Positions 55,958-64,000 of a stretch of DNA of 64,000 bases are shown here, piece after piece (position 1 is the first letter of the stretch; every line of letters begins with the position of its first letter). A program made the translations under genes and the position numbers. The notes under the pieces are model-generated. The model was not told the DNA's origin. It saw only the letters and a program-made list of their open reading frames with translations, and did no database searches. This DNA is from Prochlorococcus sp. AG-409-L18 (lineage in GTDB: Bacteria > Cyanobacteriota > Cyanobacteriia > PCC-6307 > Cyanobiaceae). Where the stretch lies: NCBI GenBank assembly GCA_003215535.1, contig QCKG01000009.1, positions 1 to 64,000 of the forward strand, written 5' to 3'.

Positions 55958-57400
55958 ATGAACAGCCAAAATCCAGCAGGAGAAATTGTTTCAAAGCCCT
56001 ATAAATATGGTTTCGTTACAGATATAGAAACTGAAAAAATTGAAAAAGGCTTAACGGAAGAGGTAGTTAGGCTCATATCAAATAAAAAACAAGAACCAGA
56101 ATTTCTATTAAATTATAGGTTAAAAGCCTATAAGCAATGGCTAAAAATGAAAGAGCCAGATTGGGCTGGTTTAGGTTACCCCAATATTGATTATCAGGAT
56201 ATAATTTATTATGCAGCGCCTAAAAATAATCAAAAGAAAGCAAGTCTAGAAGAAGTAGATCCAAAATTACTAGAAACTTTTGACAAGCTAGGGATTCCAT
56301 TAAGTGAACAGAAAAGATTATCTAATGTTGCAGTGGATGCTGTTTTTGACAGTGTTTCCATTGCAACAACTTTCAAAGAAAAGCTTGCAGAAGATGGAGT
56401 CATTTTCTGCTCAATTGGCGAAGCCGTCAAAGAGTATCCAGATCTAATTGAAAAGTATCTTGGCACTGTTGTTCCCCATAATGATAATTTTTTTGCTGCT
56501 TTAAATTCTGCAGTCTTCAGTGATGGATCATTTGTATTTGTTCCGAAAGGTGTTGATTGCCCAATGGAATTATCTTCATACTTTCGAATAAATTCTGGAG
56601 ATACAGGTCAGTTTGAGAGGACATTAATCATTGCAGAAGAGGGGGCATCTGTTAGTTATTTAGAAGGCTGTACTGCCCCAATGTTTGATACCAATACTCT
56701 GCACGCTGCTGTTGTAGAGCTTGTCACTCTTGATAACGCCTCAATCAAATATTCAACTGTTCAAAATTGGTACTCAGGCAATGAAGATGGCATAGGTGGA
56801 ATTTATAACTTTGTCACGAAAAGAGGTCAGTGTAGAGGTAAGAGAAGCAAAATTAGTTGGTCACAAGTTGAAACGGGATCAGCTATTACGTGGAAATATC
56901 CAAGTTGCATACTTCAAGGCGAAGAATCAATTGGTGAGTTCTACTCAGTCGCCTTAACTAATAATCACCAAAAGGCAGATACAGGAACAAAAATGATTCA
57001 TATTGGACCAAAAACTAAGTCCACTATTGTGAGCAAGGGCATTAGTGCTGGGAAATCAAGCAATAGCTATAGAGGACTAGTCCAAATGGGGCCGAAAGCA
57101 ATTGGTGCAAGAAATTACAGCCAATGTGACTCTATGTTGATAGGGGACCAGGCAGCAGCAAATACCTACCCATATATTCGCTCACAGCAACCACAAGCAA
57201 ACATTGAACATGAAGCCAGTACATCCAGGATCTCAGAAGAGCAACTCTTCTACCTCCAAAGCCGAGGGATTGGATTCGAAGAGGCAGTTTCTATGATGGT
57301 TAGCGGTTTCTGTCGTGATGTATTCAACCAATTACCATTGGAATTCGCAGCAGAAGCTGACAAACTCATGGCCTTAAAATTAGAGGGTTCTGTTGGTTAA
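55958..57400 (+). CDS. sufB: Fe-S cluster assembly scaffold SufB
   Basis: Scaffold subunit of the SufBC2D complex. From ATG 55958 (480 residues, '[20 protein letters not shown]'), the usual SufB size; the frame is open to 55871 but that start lies in the SufR operator. Conserved blocks are '[20 protein letters not shown]', '[19 protein letters not shown]', '[20 protein letters not shown]' and the C-terminal '[20 protein letters not shown]'. First gene of the sufBCDS operon. Confidence 0.95.
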   Translation: MNSQNPAGEIVSKPYKYGFVTDIETEKIEKGLTEEVVRLISNKKQEPEFLLNYRLKAYKQWLKMKEPDWAGLGYPNIDYQDIIYYAAPKNNQKKASLEEVDPKLLETFDKLGIPLSEQKRLSNVAVDAVFDSVSIATTFKEKLAEDGVIFCSIGEAVKEYPDLIEKYLGTVVPHNDNFFAALNSAVFSDGSFVFVPKGVDCPMELSSYFRINSGDTGQFERTLIIAEEGASVSYLEGCTAPMFDTNTLHAAVVELVTLDNASIKYSTVQNWYSGNEDGIGGIYNFVTKRGQCRGKRSKISWSQVETGSAITWKYPSCILQGEESIGEFYSVALTNNHQKADTGTKMIHIGPKTKSTIVSKGISAGKSSNSYRGLVQMGPKAIGARNYSQCDSMLIGDQAAANTYPYIRSQQPQANIEHEASTSRISEEQLFYLQSRGIGFEEAVSMMVSGFCRDVFNQLPLEFAAEADKLMALKLEGSVG

Positions 57401-57461
57401 TTCTATTTAAGAAAAAATCAAGACTTATCTACTCTCACCGCAATGATGATTTTCTTCTAAC

Positions 57462-58250
57462 GTGATAAAACAAGACTCCGATCTGCTTCTAGAAATTTCT
57501 GATCTTCACGCCCGTGTTGAAGATCAACCCATTCTCAAAGGCGTAAATCTCACAATTCGAGCTGGAGAAATCCATGCAGTTATGGGGAGAAATGGTAGCG
57601 GTAAAAGTACCCTTTCAAAAGTGATTGCAGGTCACCCTGCCTACACAATCACCTCAGGAACAGTTCGATTTGAAGGGAAAGATCTTTTATCAATGGAACC
57701 AGAAGAAAGAGCACGGTCAGGGGTTTTTCTTGGCTTTCAATATCCAGTCGAAATCCCTGGGGTCAGCAACCTTGAGTTTCTTCGAGTTGCCACAAATAGT
57801 CGCAGAGTCGAGATCGGAGAAGAAGAGCTTGACACATTTGAATTTGAGGACCTAGTTAAAGAGCGGCTACACATGGTTCAAATGAATCCAGCCTTTTTAG
57901 ATCGCAGCGTTAATGAAGGTTTTTCTGGTGGTGAAAAAAAGCGTAATGAAATTCTCCAGATGGCTCTCCTAGAACCAACAGTTTCCATACTCGATGAAAC
58001 AGACTCCGGGTTAGATATCGATGCTCTTAGAGTTGTCGCCAATGGCGTAAAGAAGCTTGCAAAAGCAAATACCGCAACCGTATTAATAACCCATTACCAA
58101 AGATTACTCAATGAGGTGACTCCTGATTTTGTACACGTAATGGATGCAGGACGAATTTTGCGAACTGGTAATAAAGAACTAGCTATTGAATTAGAACAAA
58201 CTGGATACGATTGGGTTGATAAAGCGTCAAAAAAAAAGGTGGAGAACTAA
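57462..58250 (+). CDS. sufC: Fe-S cluster assembly ATPase SufC
   Basis: An ABC-type ATPase that drives the SufBD scaffold. Walker A 'GRNGSGKST' at 42-50, '[19 protein letters not shown]' signature plus Walker B '[15 protein letters not shown]', the SufC-typical Glu/Asp changes. 262 residues. It follows sufB by 61 bases and is 2 bases before sufD. Confidence 0.95.
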   Translation: MIKQDSDLLLEISDLHARVEDQPILKGVNLTIRAGEIHAVMGRNGSGKSTLSKVIAGHPAYTITSGTVRFEGKDLLSMEPEERARSGVFLGFQYPVEIPGVSNLEFLRVATNSRRVEIGEEELDTFEFEDLVKERLHMVQMNPAFLDRSVNEGFSGGEKKRNEILQMALLEPTVSILDETDSGLDIDALRVVANGVKKLAKANTATVLITHYQRLLNEVTPDFVHVMDAGRILRTGNKELAIELEQTGYDWVDKASKKKVEN

Positions 58251-58252
58251 TA

Positions 58253-59497
58253 ATGGCGATTGAGCGTCAATGGTTATCTTCACTTCCTTTACCTAATGGT
58301 GCATTGGAAGCTGTTCAACGTCGTGGTAGAGAATTACTTAGAAGCAGTTCAATGCCACAAAATTCACAAGAAGAATGGCGAGTGACAGATATAAATCAAT
58401 TGAATAATCTACTCGCTTTACCTCTTTCATATGCAATCAATAAACCATTAAATACAAATACCAATAGATGGCCAAATGAACCTGTTAATGGTTTAAGAAT
58501 AGTTCTAGATCCTCATGAGAGCTCAATTAACAATCTTGGACTTCCTAAAGGAATAAGTATGCTTTCCGCCTTAGAGCTAGAACAAAACCTTGGCCATACT
58601 CTCGAACAATGTTCCTGCAAGGGAGATTGGCCGGTAGCAATAAACCATGCTTCAGCGAATCAAGTACTAGCTCTAAAAATACAAGGTAGGGACCTTCCAC
58701 CCATAGAATTAGTAATCAAATCAACACCAGATTCATTCAACCCAACAAGAGTCCTTTTAATTCTAGAAGAAAAGGCAAGAATCGATTTACTACAAGTTAT
58801 TTTAGGGGAAAATAATTCCGCAGAAAGTCATATTGTTGAGATTCATCTTGGCCAAGAAGCAGAAATAAACCATGGTTTTCTTGCTTTAGGTGATAATCAA
58901 TCAAGGTTGCTTTCTCATCTAGCAATCGAACAAGAGCCAAGAAGTCATTATTCATTTACTTCTATACAGCACGGATGGTCTTTAGGTCGCATAGAGCCTC
59001 ACATCGTTCAAGTCCATGGACAAGCTAAAACTACATTGAAAGGCCTACAAGTTTCCTCAGATAAACAACAATTAGCAACACATTCATATGTTCGTTTTAA
59101 TGGCCCTGATGGCCAATTGGATCAATTGCAAAAAGCTGCAGCAGAAGGAGAATCTCATTGTATTTTTAATGGGGCAGTTGATGTACCAAGAATTGCTCAA
59201 AAAACAAATGCAGCTCAACTGAGCAGAAACCTATTACTCTCAAAACGTGCTCGAATTGATACAAAGCCTGAACTAAAAATAATCGCAGATGATGTAACTT
59301 GCACTCATGGGGCAACAGTTACTCAACTTCAAGCAGAAGAACTTTTCTATCTTCGTAGTAGAGGAATTGGGCCCAATCAAGCCACTTCTCTTCTCTTCAG
59401 AGGCTACTGTCAAGACATTATTGAAACGCTACCTGTAGAGGCAAATCGCTGGGATTGTCTAAACAATCTTATGAGTACTCTTCCTAATGACGTTTAA
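58253..59497 (+). CDS. sufD: Fe-S cluster assembly protein SufD
   Basis: Partner of SufB in the scaffold, structurally similar but lacking most cluster ligands. 414 residues; conserved C-terminal 'DDVTCTHGATVTQLQAEELF' and 'FYLRSRGIGPNQATSLLFRG' are the SufD core. It ends 11 bases into the sufS start, so the two are coupled. Confidence 0.93.
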   Translation: MAIERQWLSSLPLPNGALEAVQRRGRELLRSSSMPQNSQEEWRVTDINQLNNLLALPLSYAINKPLNTNTNRWPNEPVNGLRIVLDPHESSINNLGLPKGISMLSALELEQNLGHTLEQCSCKGDWPVAINHASANQVLALKIQGRDLPPIELVIKSTPDSFNPTRVLLILEEKARIDLLQVILGENNSAESHIVEIHLGQEAEINHGFLALGDNQSRLLSHLAIEQEPRSHYSFTSIQHGWSLGRIEPHIVQVHGQAKTTLKGLQVSSDKQQLATHSYVRFNGPDGQLDQLQKAAAEGESHCIFNGAVDVPRIAQKTNAAQLSRNLLLSKRARIDTKPELKIIADDVTCTHGATVTQLQAEELFYLRSRGIGPNQATSLLFRGYCQDIIETLPVEANRWDCLNNLMSTLPNDV

Positions 59498-60743
59498 GAA
59501 GCAATCCCTTCCAGAACGAACTCGCGATGATTTCCCAATCCTCTCAGAAGTCTCTTCTGAAGGACAGCCATTGATCTATTTAGATCATGCTGCAACCAGT
59601 CAAAAGCCCATTCAAGTAATAAATTCTCTTAGGCATTATTACAATCATGACAATGCAAATGTGCATCGAGGTGCCCATCAACTCAGCGCAAGAGCTACAG
59701 AGGCATTTGAAGGAGCTCGAGAAATCACAGCAAACTTTATTAATGCATCATCCGCAAAAGAAATTCTTTTCACTCGAAACGCGACTGAAGCAATAAATCT
59801 AGTTGCACATTCTTGGGGCGGTAAAGAGCTCAAAAAAAACGACGAAATACTTTTGACTGTGATGGAACATCACAGCAATCTTGTGCCCTGGCAGTTAATT
59901 GCCCAACAAACAGGCTGTTTGCTGAGGCATGTCGGCATAAACCAGCAGGGAGAGCTGGATCTAGACGACCTAAAGGAAAAGCTCAATGAAAAAACAAAGT
60001 TAATCAGTTTGGTTCATATTAGTAATACTCTTGGCTGCTGTAATCCAATTGCAGAGATTACCGAAATTGCACACAAATATGGGGCTTTAGTACTTGTTGA
60101 TGCGTGCCAGAGCCTTGCTCATCAAACAGTTGATGTGACTACACTCAATATCGATTTCTTGGCTGGTTCATCTCACAAATTATGTGGCCCTACAGGGATT
60201 GGGTTTCTCTGGGCTAGAGAAGAACTACTTGAATCAATGCCGCCTTTTCTTGGTGGGGGAGAAATGATTGAGGAAGTCTTTCTTGATAGTAGTACTTGGG
60301 CTGGTTTACCTCACAAATTTGAAGCTGGAACTCCTGCTATAGGAGAGGCAATAGCAATGGGCGAAGCCTTGAAATATCTTAAACAAATTAGCCTGGAAGA
60401 AATTCAAAGTTGGGAAAAGTTAATCACTACTTATCTCTTGCAAGGCCTGGAATCTATTGATGGAGTAAAAATTTTAGGGCCTCCAACAAATTCTCAATCT
60501 GGCAGAGGAGCGCTTGCGACCTTTTACGTGAAAAATATTCATGCAAATGATATAGCAGAATTACTAGATTCTAATGGAGTCTGCATTAGAAGTGGTCATC
60601 ATTGCTGCCAACCACTTCATCGGTACTATGGTCTACAAGCAACTGCAAGAGCAAGTTTAAGCTTCACAACTACTATCAATGAAATTGATTTCTTTTTAAA
60701 AGAACTTAATTCAGCTATTACCTTCTTAAAGAAACACAGCTAA
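59487..60743 (+). CDS. sufS: cysteine desulfurase SufS
   Basis: PLP enzyme giving sulfur from cysteine to the SUF scaffold. PLP lysine K231 in 'GSSHKLCGPTG', His in 'VMEHHSNLVPWQLIA', catalytic Cys C373 in 'RSGHHCCQP'. 418 residues. Class II (SufS) type. No sufE in the window. The operon ends here; the S9 peptidase is convergent with a 4-base overlap. Confidence 0.95.
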   Translation: MTFKKQSLPERTRDDFPILSEVSSEGQPLIYLDHAATSQKPIQVINSLRHYYNHDNANVHRGAHQLSARATEAFEGAREITANFINASSAKEILFTRNATEAINLVAHSWGGKELKKNDEILLTVMEHHSNLVPWQLIAQQTGCLLRHVGINQQGELDLDDLKEKLNEKTKLISLVHISNTLGCCNPIAEITEIAHKYGALVLVDACQSLAHQTVDVTTLNIDFLAGSSHKLCGPTGIGFLWAREELLESMPPFLGGGEMIEEVFLDSSTWAGLPHKFEAGTPAIGEAIAMGEALKYLKQISLEEIQSWEKLITTYLLQGLESIDGVKILGPPTNSQSGRGALATFYVKNIHANDIAELLDSNGVCIRSGHHCCQPLHRYYGLQATARASLSFTTTINEIDFFLKELNSAITFLKKHS

Positions 60744-62701
60744 ATGCTTAAATGCTTTCTAAAAAATTTCTCAGTCTCTTCTAAAACTTTAATTCTTACA
60801 GCTCCATCTCTAAACCCATGTCCTTCTTCTGAGAAAGTAAATAGCTCTACAGGAATCTTTTTCTTTCTAAGAACAGATACCATACTTTTTGTTTGCTCAG
60901 GAACCACAACTTTATCTTGGAGACCCTGAAAGAAAATTACTGGGCAATTAATCTTTTCTGCATGGTTGATTGGTGACCGATCGTAATAACACTTCTGACT
61001 ATCAGAAAATGTCCCCAACAGATGATCTAAGTACCCCGCTTCAAAACGATGAGTCTCTTTCGCCATAGCAATAAGGTCACTCACTGCATATCGACAGGCT
61101 CCTACATTGAACACATTGGTAAAACACAAACAAGCCAAAGTTGTAAATCCACCCGCACTGCCCCCTTCAATAGCAATTCTCTCTTTATCAGCTTTACCCG
61201 CTGCAATTAAGGCCTCTGCAGCAGCGGCACAATCAAACACATCAACTTCACCCCAACCACCCTTCAACCTTTCCCTGTATGCCCTTCCAAAACCAGTAGA
61301 GCCCCCATAATTCACATCAACAACACCCCACCCTCGAGAAGTCCAAAATTGAATGCTCAGATTTAATCCTCGGCTGGCCATACCAGTAGGTCCACTATGA
61401 CTTTTAACAAGCAATGGACCTGCTCCCTTAGGGGAAAACCTAGGTGGGTAGTACCAAGCATGAGTTGACTGACCCTTAAAACCTTTAAACCAGAATGACT
61501 CAGCAACGCTTATCTCCTTCACATCGAATCCAAAATCAATCACAGGTGTGTGATGCCAGCTCGAAGTGTTTAAATCCACTTCCAAAAGGCCTGAAACTTT
61601 AAGAGCATTACTAGCTATGACTACGGCACGTCCAGATTGAGCATCAATTCCAGAAAGATCATCAAAGGGTTGATGCAAATCATCCACAACGCCATCCTTA
61701 GAAAGAAGTTTGAGTTGCCATTTCGCTTGTTCACAAATAGCGGAAATAATCTTGTCACCTGCTGAGCTGCTAGTTGACATTCCATAGATCCATTGCGGCA
61801 TCGCAACCTCTGCCTTCATAGGCCAAAGGCGACGCCAATTCAATCCAATATCTGGCTTAATCTCTGGGCCAATAAGCATTAAATTCCACCACCCACTGCT
61901 GTCTTCTGCAACAACCAGCTCTCCAGTCTCTAGCCATAGAGGTTGAAAAACTGAAATCCCCGTCGATTGATTAAATCCACTACCCGCCAACAAAATCTTT
62001 TCTCCCAAATCGCCCGAATTGTCGAAACGAGCCCACCACAATTGACTCGAATCCCAAGGCATATCTGGTTGCTGCCATTCAACCCAAACAAGTTGCTGGG
62101 CATCAGGACTAATAACGGCATATCCCAAAAAATCCTTTGGAAAATGAAGAATTTTGGGATGCTGATCAGCCTTATCCAGCGCAAAAGATACTAAAAAATC
62201 CTTTCCATTTTCCTCAAGAACACCAATCCATCGATTTCGCAATAAATCGATGGAACCATCTGCAAGAACCCCACCGCCTTTCAATGAAAGTCGCATAGGA
62301 GAGAGTTTTGGTTTCAACCAGAGTTCACTCGCAATAATTGGCTTTTTCAATACCTCAAAAGGTTGGAACCAAAGACAACCATCGGAATCATCAAGCCAAG
62401 TTAAATAAATATCTTCACCGGAAATTTCTACAGAAACTGCTCCACCGCCATAATCATGCACCCTGCTCCGAAGATTTATGGGAGCCGGAGTTAATTCCTG
62501 TGCAAATAAGTCAGGGCGACCCCATGGCCGAATCAAGGCAGTGGTTCGCCCTCCCTCATTAGGACGCTGCTCCAGCCAAAAAACCCAATCACCTAAAAGA
62601 TGAGGTTCTTTCAGAATCGGAATTTTTCCCAAGACAAAAGAAGCAGCCAAAGGGGGCTTAATGTTTTGAGAGTTCAATGAGTCAATCTCGTTTAGTTTCA
62701 T
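60740..62701 (-). CDS. S9 family (prolyl oligopeptidase-type) peptidase
   Basis: 653 residues: an N-terminal beta-propeller-like domain (about 25-400) and a C-terminal alpha/beta hydrolase. The triad is Ser515 in 'GGSAGGFTTL', Asp596 in 'GLQDKVVVP' and His628 in 'EEGHGFR'. Closest to acylaminoacyl-peptidase/DPP-like S9 enzymes. Cytoplasmic by sequence; no signal peptide seen. Substrate unknown. Confidence 0.9.
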   Translation of the reverse strand: MKLNEIDSLNSQNIKPPLAASFVLGKIPILKEPHLLGDWVFWLEQRPNEGGRTTALIRPWGRPDLFAQELTPAPINLRSRVHDYGGGAVSVEISGEDIYLTWLDDSDGCLWFQPFEVLKKPIIASELWLKPKLSPMRLSLKGGGVLADGSIDLLRNRWIGVLEENGKDFLVSFALDKADQHPKILHFPKDFLGYAVISPDAQQLVWVEWQQPDMPWDSSQLWWARFDNSGDLGEKILLAGSGFNQSTGISVFQPLWLETGELVVAEDSSGWWNLMLIGPEIKPDIGLNWRRLWPMKAEVAMPQWIYGMSTSSSAGDKIISAICEQAKWQLKLLSKDGVVDDLHQPFDDLSGIDAQSGRAVVIASNALKVSGLLEVDLNTSSWHHTPVIDFGFDVKEISVAESFWFKGFKGQSTHAWYYPPRFSPKGAGPLLVKSHSGPTGMASRGLNLSIQFWTSRGWGVVDVNYGGSTGFGRAYRERLKGGWGEVDVFDCAAAAEALIAAGKADKERIAIEGGSAGGFTTLACLCFTNVFNVGACRYAVSDLIAMAKETHRFEAGYLDHLLGTFSDSQKCYYDRSPINHAEKINCPVIFFQGLQDKVVVPEQTKSMVSVLRKKKIPVELFTFSEEGHGFRDGAVRIKVLEETEKFFRKHLSI

Positions 62702-62767
62702 AGATGAATCACTGATACGTTCATAGAACTCCTAAACTCATAATGTTGGTCATTTCAGAAATTATCC

Positions 62768-63373
62768 TTGGCTAGAAGTTTTGCTCAACTGGCACGCAAT
62801 GCAGAAAAAGACAAGGCTTCTATTGCCGTTTCAAAAGATCCTCTCGAATCCCCCCCTCTTGAAATCCATACTCTTGGTCATCGAGTATTACGTAAGTCTG
62901 CTCGGCGAATAAGCAAAGTCGATGAGTCCATTAGAGAATTAGCAAGGGACATGCTCAGAAGCATGTACGCAGCCAAAGGTATTGGCTTGGCCGCGCCACA
63001 AGTGGGAATTCATAAGCAACTGTTAGTAATGGACTTAGATATTGAGAACCCAAGTACACCTCCATTAGTACTTATAAACCCTGAGATCATTGGATCTAGT
63101 GCAAGCGTAGAAACCTATGAAGAAGGCTGCTTGAGTATTCCAGGTGTCTATTTAGATGTTGTGAGGCCTTCAGAAGTCAAAATAAGTTTTAGAGACGAAA
63201 TGGGCCGGCCAAAAAAAATGAACGCTGATGGGTTGATCGCAAGATGCATTCAACATGAAATGGATCATCTCAATGGTGTTCTTTTTGTAGACAGAGTTTC
63301 AGATCAAGAAAGTCTCAACAAAGAATTAATTGAGCATGGGTTCAGAAACGAAGATGTTCATAAACTTTCCTGA
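62768..63373 (+). CDS. def: peptide deformylase
   Basis: Removes the formyl group from new proteins. Three motifs: 'GIGLAAPQ' at 71-78, 'EGCLSIPG' with metal Cys C121, and 'QHEMDHLNG' with H163 and H167 as metal ligands and E164 catalytic. TTG start; the ~30-residue N-terminal extension is usual for cyanobacterial type 1B enzymes. Total 201 residues. Confidence 0.94.
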   Translation: MARSFAQLARNAEKDKASIAVSKDPLESPPLEIHTLGHRVLRKSARRISKVDESIRELARDMLRSMYAAKGIGLAAPQVGIHKQLLVMDLDIENPSTPPLVLINPEIIGSSASVETYEEGCLSIPGVYLDVVRPSEVKISFRDEMGRPKKMNADGLIARCIQHEMDHLNGVLFVDRVSDQESLNKELIEHGFRNEDVHKLS

Positions 63374-63675
63374 TTTTTCCAAATCCATTCAACTTAATTT
63401 TAGATAAGAAAATTAAATGCCAATCCAAGAGTAAGGCCTCGAAATCAGACTTCTACAAATGTCTGAAGTCTCATCCATAACGAAACTCCGATTGAGCAAT
63501 ACAAACGAACAGCCCTGCAACAAAAAAGAAGCCTTAACCAATAAAAAGGGTCAATTCAACAGTATTTCTTCACTTTTCTCATAATTTTCTAAAAAAAGCA
63601 AAAGCAGAGTGCAATTACTCGTTGCTGAAAGCCGCAATATTGACAGACTGATAAAGGATAGTTATCGAGGTATCC
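63374..63675. other. 302-base gap between def and a small gene
   Basis: AT-rich. AGACTTC...GAAGTCT (around 63448-63472) is a 7-bp inverted repeat with an 11-base loop that may end def transcription. No gene, tRNA or known small RNA motif seen. Confidence 0.4.
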
Positions 63676-63819
63676 ATGGCTAAAACCTTTCAAGGCCTGA
63701 GACATTGGCTAGCTGAAGCACTTGAATTCACATTAGGGAATCCAAGCGAAGACAAACATTTACCACCACCTATCGGTCCTCAACCTTTTAGCGACAAGCC
63801 TGAAAAAGTTCGTTTCTAA
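63676..63819 (+). CDS. 47-residue conserved hypothetical protein
   Basis: ATG 63676 to TAA 63819, starting 'MAKTFQGLRHWLAEALEF' with a predicted amphipathic helix (about 5-20) and a Pro-rich charged tail 'LPPPIGPQPFSDKPEKVRF'. A ribosome-site-like GAGG precedes the ATG. Similar small proteins occur in marine cyanobacteria; function unknown. Confidence 0.5.
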   Translation: MAKTFQGLRHWLAEALEFTLGNPSEDKHLPPPIGPQPFSDKPEKVRF

Positions 63820-63846
63820 CCATTAGAGGCCTCAACAACCCTCTAA

Positions 63847-63872
63847 AAGGTAGCTAAAAAAATAGCTACCTT
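63847..63872 (+). terminator. stem-loop terminator candidate
   Basis: AAGGTAGCTA and TAGCTACCTT form a 10-bp perfect stem around an A6 loop. It sits ~28 bases after the 47-residue gene and before the HIT gene, the right place for a terminator. The T tract after it is poor (AATAACTA). Confidence 0.55.
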
Positions 63873-63899
63873 AATAACTAATGCTTGCGTGAATCCTAA

Positions 63900-64000
63900 A
63901 TGACTAGAGACACAGTCTTTAGCAAGATTCTTAATGGGGAGATTCCTTGTGATGAGGTGTATGGAGATGAATATTGCCTTGCCTTTAGAGATATATCCCC
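63900..64000 (+). CDS. HIT (histidine triad) family protein, 5' part only
   Basis: The frame opens 'MTRDTVFSKILNGEIPCDEV' and continues 'YCLAFRDISP', the standard N-terminus of HIT-like nucleotide hydrolases (Hint group: 'IFxKIIxGEIP.....YEDD..LAF.DI.P'). It is cut by the window end before the HxHxH motif, so the catalytic part is not seen. Confidence 0.85.
   Translation, partial: MTRDTVFSKILNGEIPCDEVYGDEYCLAFRDIS

Noticed and set aside
1-64000. tRNA, rRNA, CRISPR, IS element or prophage
   Set aside because: Read intergenic gaps by eye for T-loop (GTTCRANNC) motifs, repeated spacers and transposase-like genes; none found. A program scan would be needed to exclude small RNAs.

Overview
The window looks like chromosome from a marine picocyanobacterium, most likely a Prochlorococcus (or a close Synechococcus relative). 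The support is gene content: zeta-carotene desaturase, the NDH-1 subunit NdhO, a one-helix high-light-inducible chlorophyll-binding protein, the cyanobacterial SufR/SufBCDS iron-sulfur system, a VKOR-thioredoxin fusion, the cyanobacterial families TIGR03279, TIGR03492, DUF751, DUF3120, DUF2973, DUF4346 and DUF4912, very short intergenic spaces and many overlapping starts and stops. Base composition looks moderately AT-rich, but I did not compute it. I assign no strain. I found no rRNA, tRNA, CRISPR array, prophage, insertion sequence or integrase.

Layout. 0-4 kb: cysteine synthase, a J-domain protein and a large membrane glycosyltransferase. 4-11.4 kb: ndhO, an SDR epimerase, a lipid-A-disaccharide-synthase-like protein with a TPR partner, an A-type Fe-S carrier, crtQ with an SRPBCC protein, then (minus strand) hemD and a GT2/TPR glycosyltransferase. 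11.4-13.7 kb: nagZ, rbfA and DUF751 upstream in the same minus-strand operon. 13.7-20.4 kb: GST, shikimate kinase, a tandem PTPS/QueD protein, a RibD reductase-domain protein, a GNAT-like protein, DUF4346, a PetL-like peptide and rimO. 20.4-30.3 kb: VKOR-Trx, nadB, DUF3120, uppP, TIGR03279, a TolC-like protein, an inositol-phosphatase family protein and BrkB. 30.4-33.3 kb: xseBA, a small membrane ORF, hli and two cyanobacterial small proteins. 33.5-38 kb: Deg protease, an ABC-F ATPase and a cluster of small unknowns. 38-46 kb: a minus-strand run of ndh-2, hflX, an SLC13 permease, ktrB (frameshifted), ktrA and anmK. 46-53 kb: cysH, coaX, prxQ, a phosphopantetheinyl transferase, a rarA fusion and pgm. 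53-64 kb: DUF4912, an unknown protein plus sufR divergent from sufBCDS, an S9 peptidase, def and the start of an HIT-family gene.

How the genes fit together. The suf locus (with the A-type carrier at 7 kb) builds Fe-S clusters. A SufR-type operator and a large perfect inverted repeat lie in the sufR-sufB gap. The window carries two peptidoglycan-recycling steps (NagZ and AnmK) plus UppP for the lipid carrier. The ktrB/ktrA pair beside an SLC13 permease forms an ion-transport block, but ktrB is broken in a nine-base G tract as given. cysK and cysH provide sulfur assimilation.

Most of the window is ordinary core genome, and I found no convincing wholly new multi-gene system. The most unusual items are the sufR-sufB control region, the ktrB homopolymer frameshift, the tandem PTPS protein with one altered active site, an uncharacterised gene overlapping sufR, and several small membrane or leader-like proteins.
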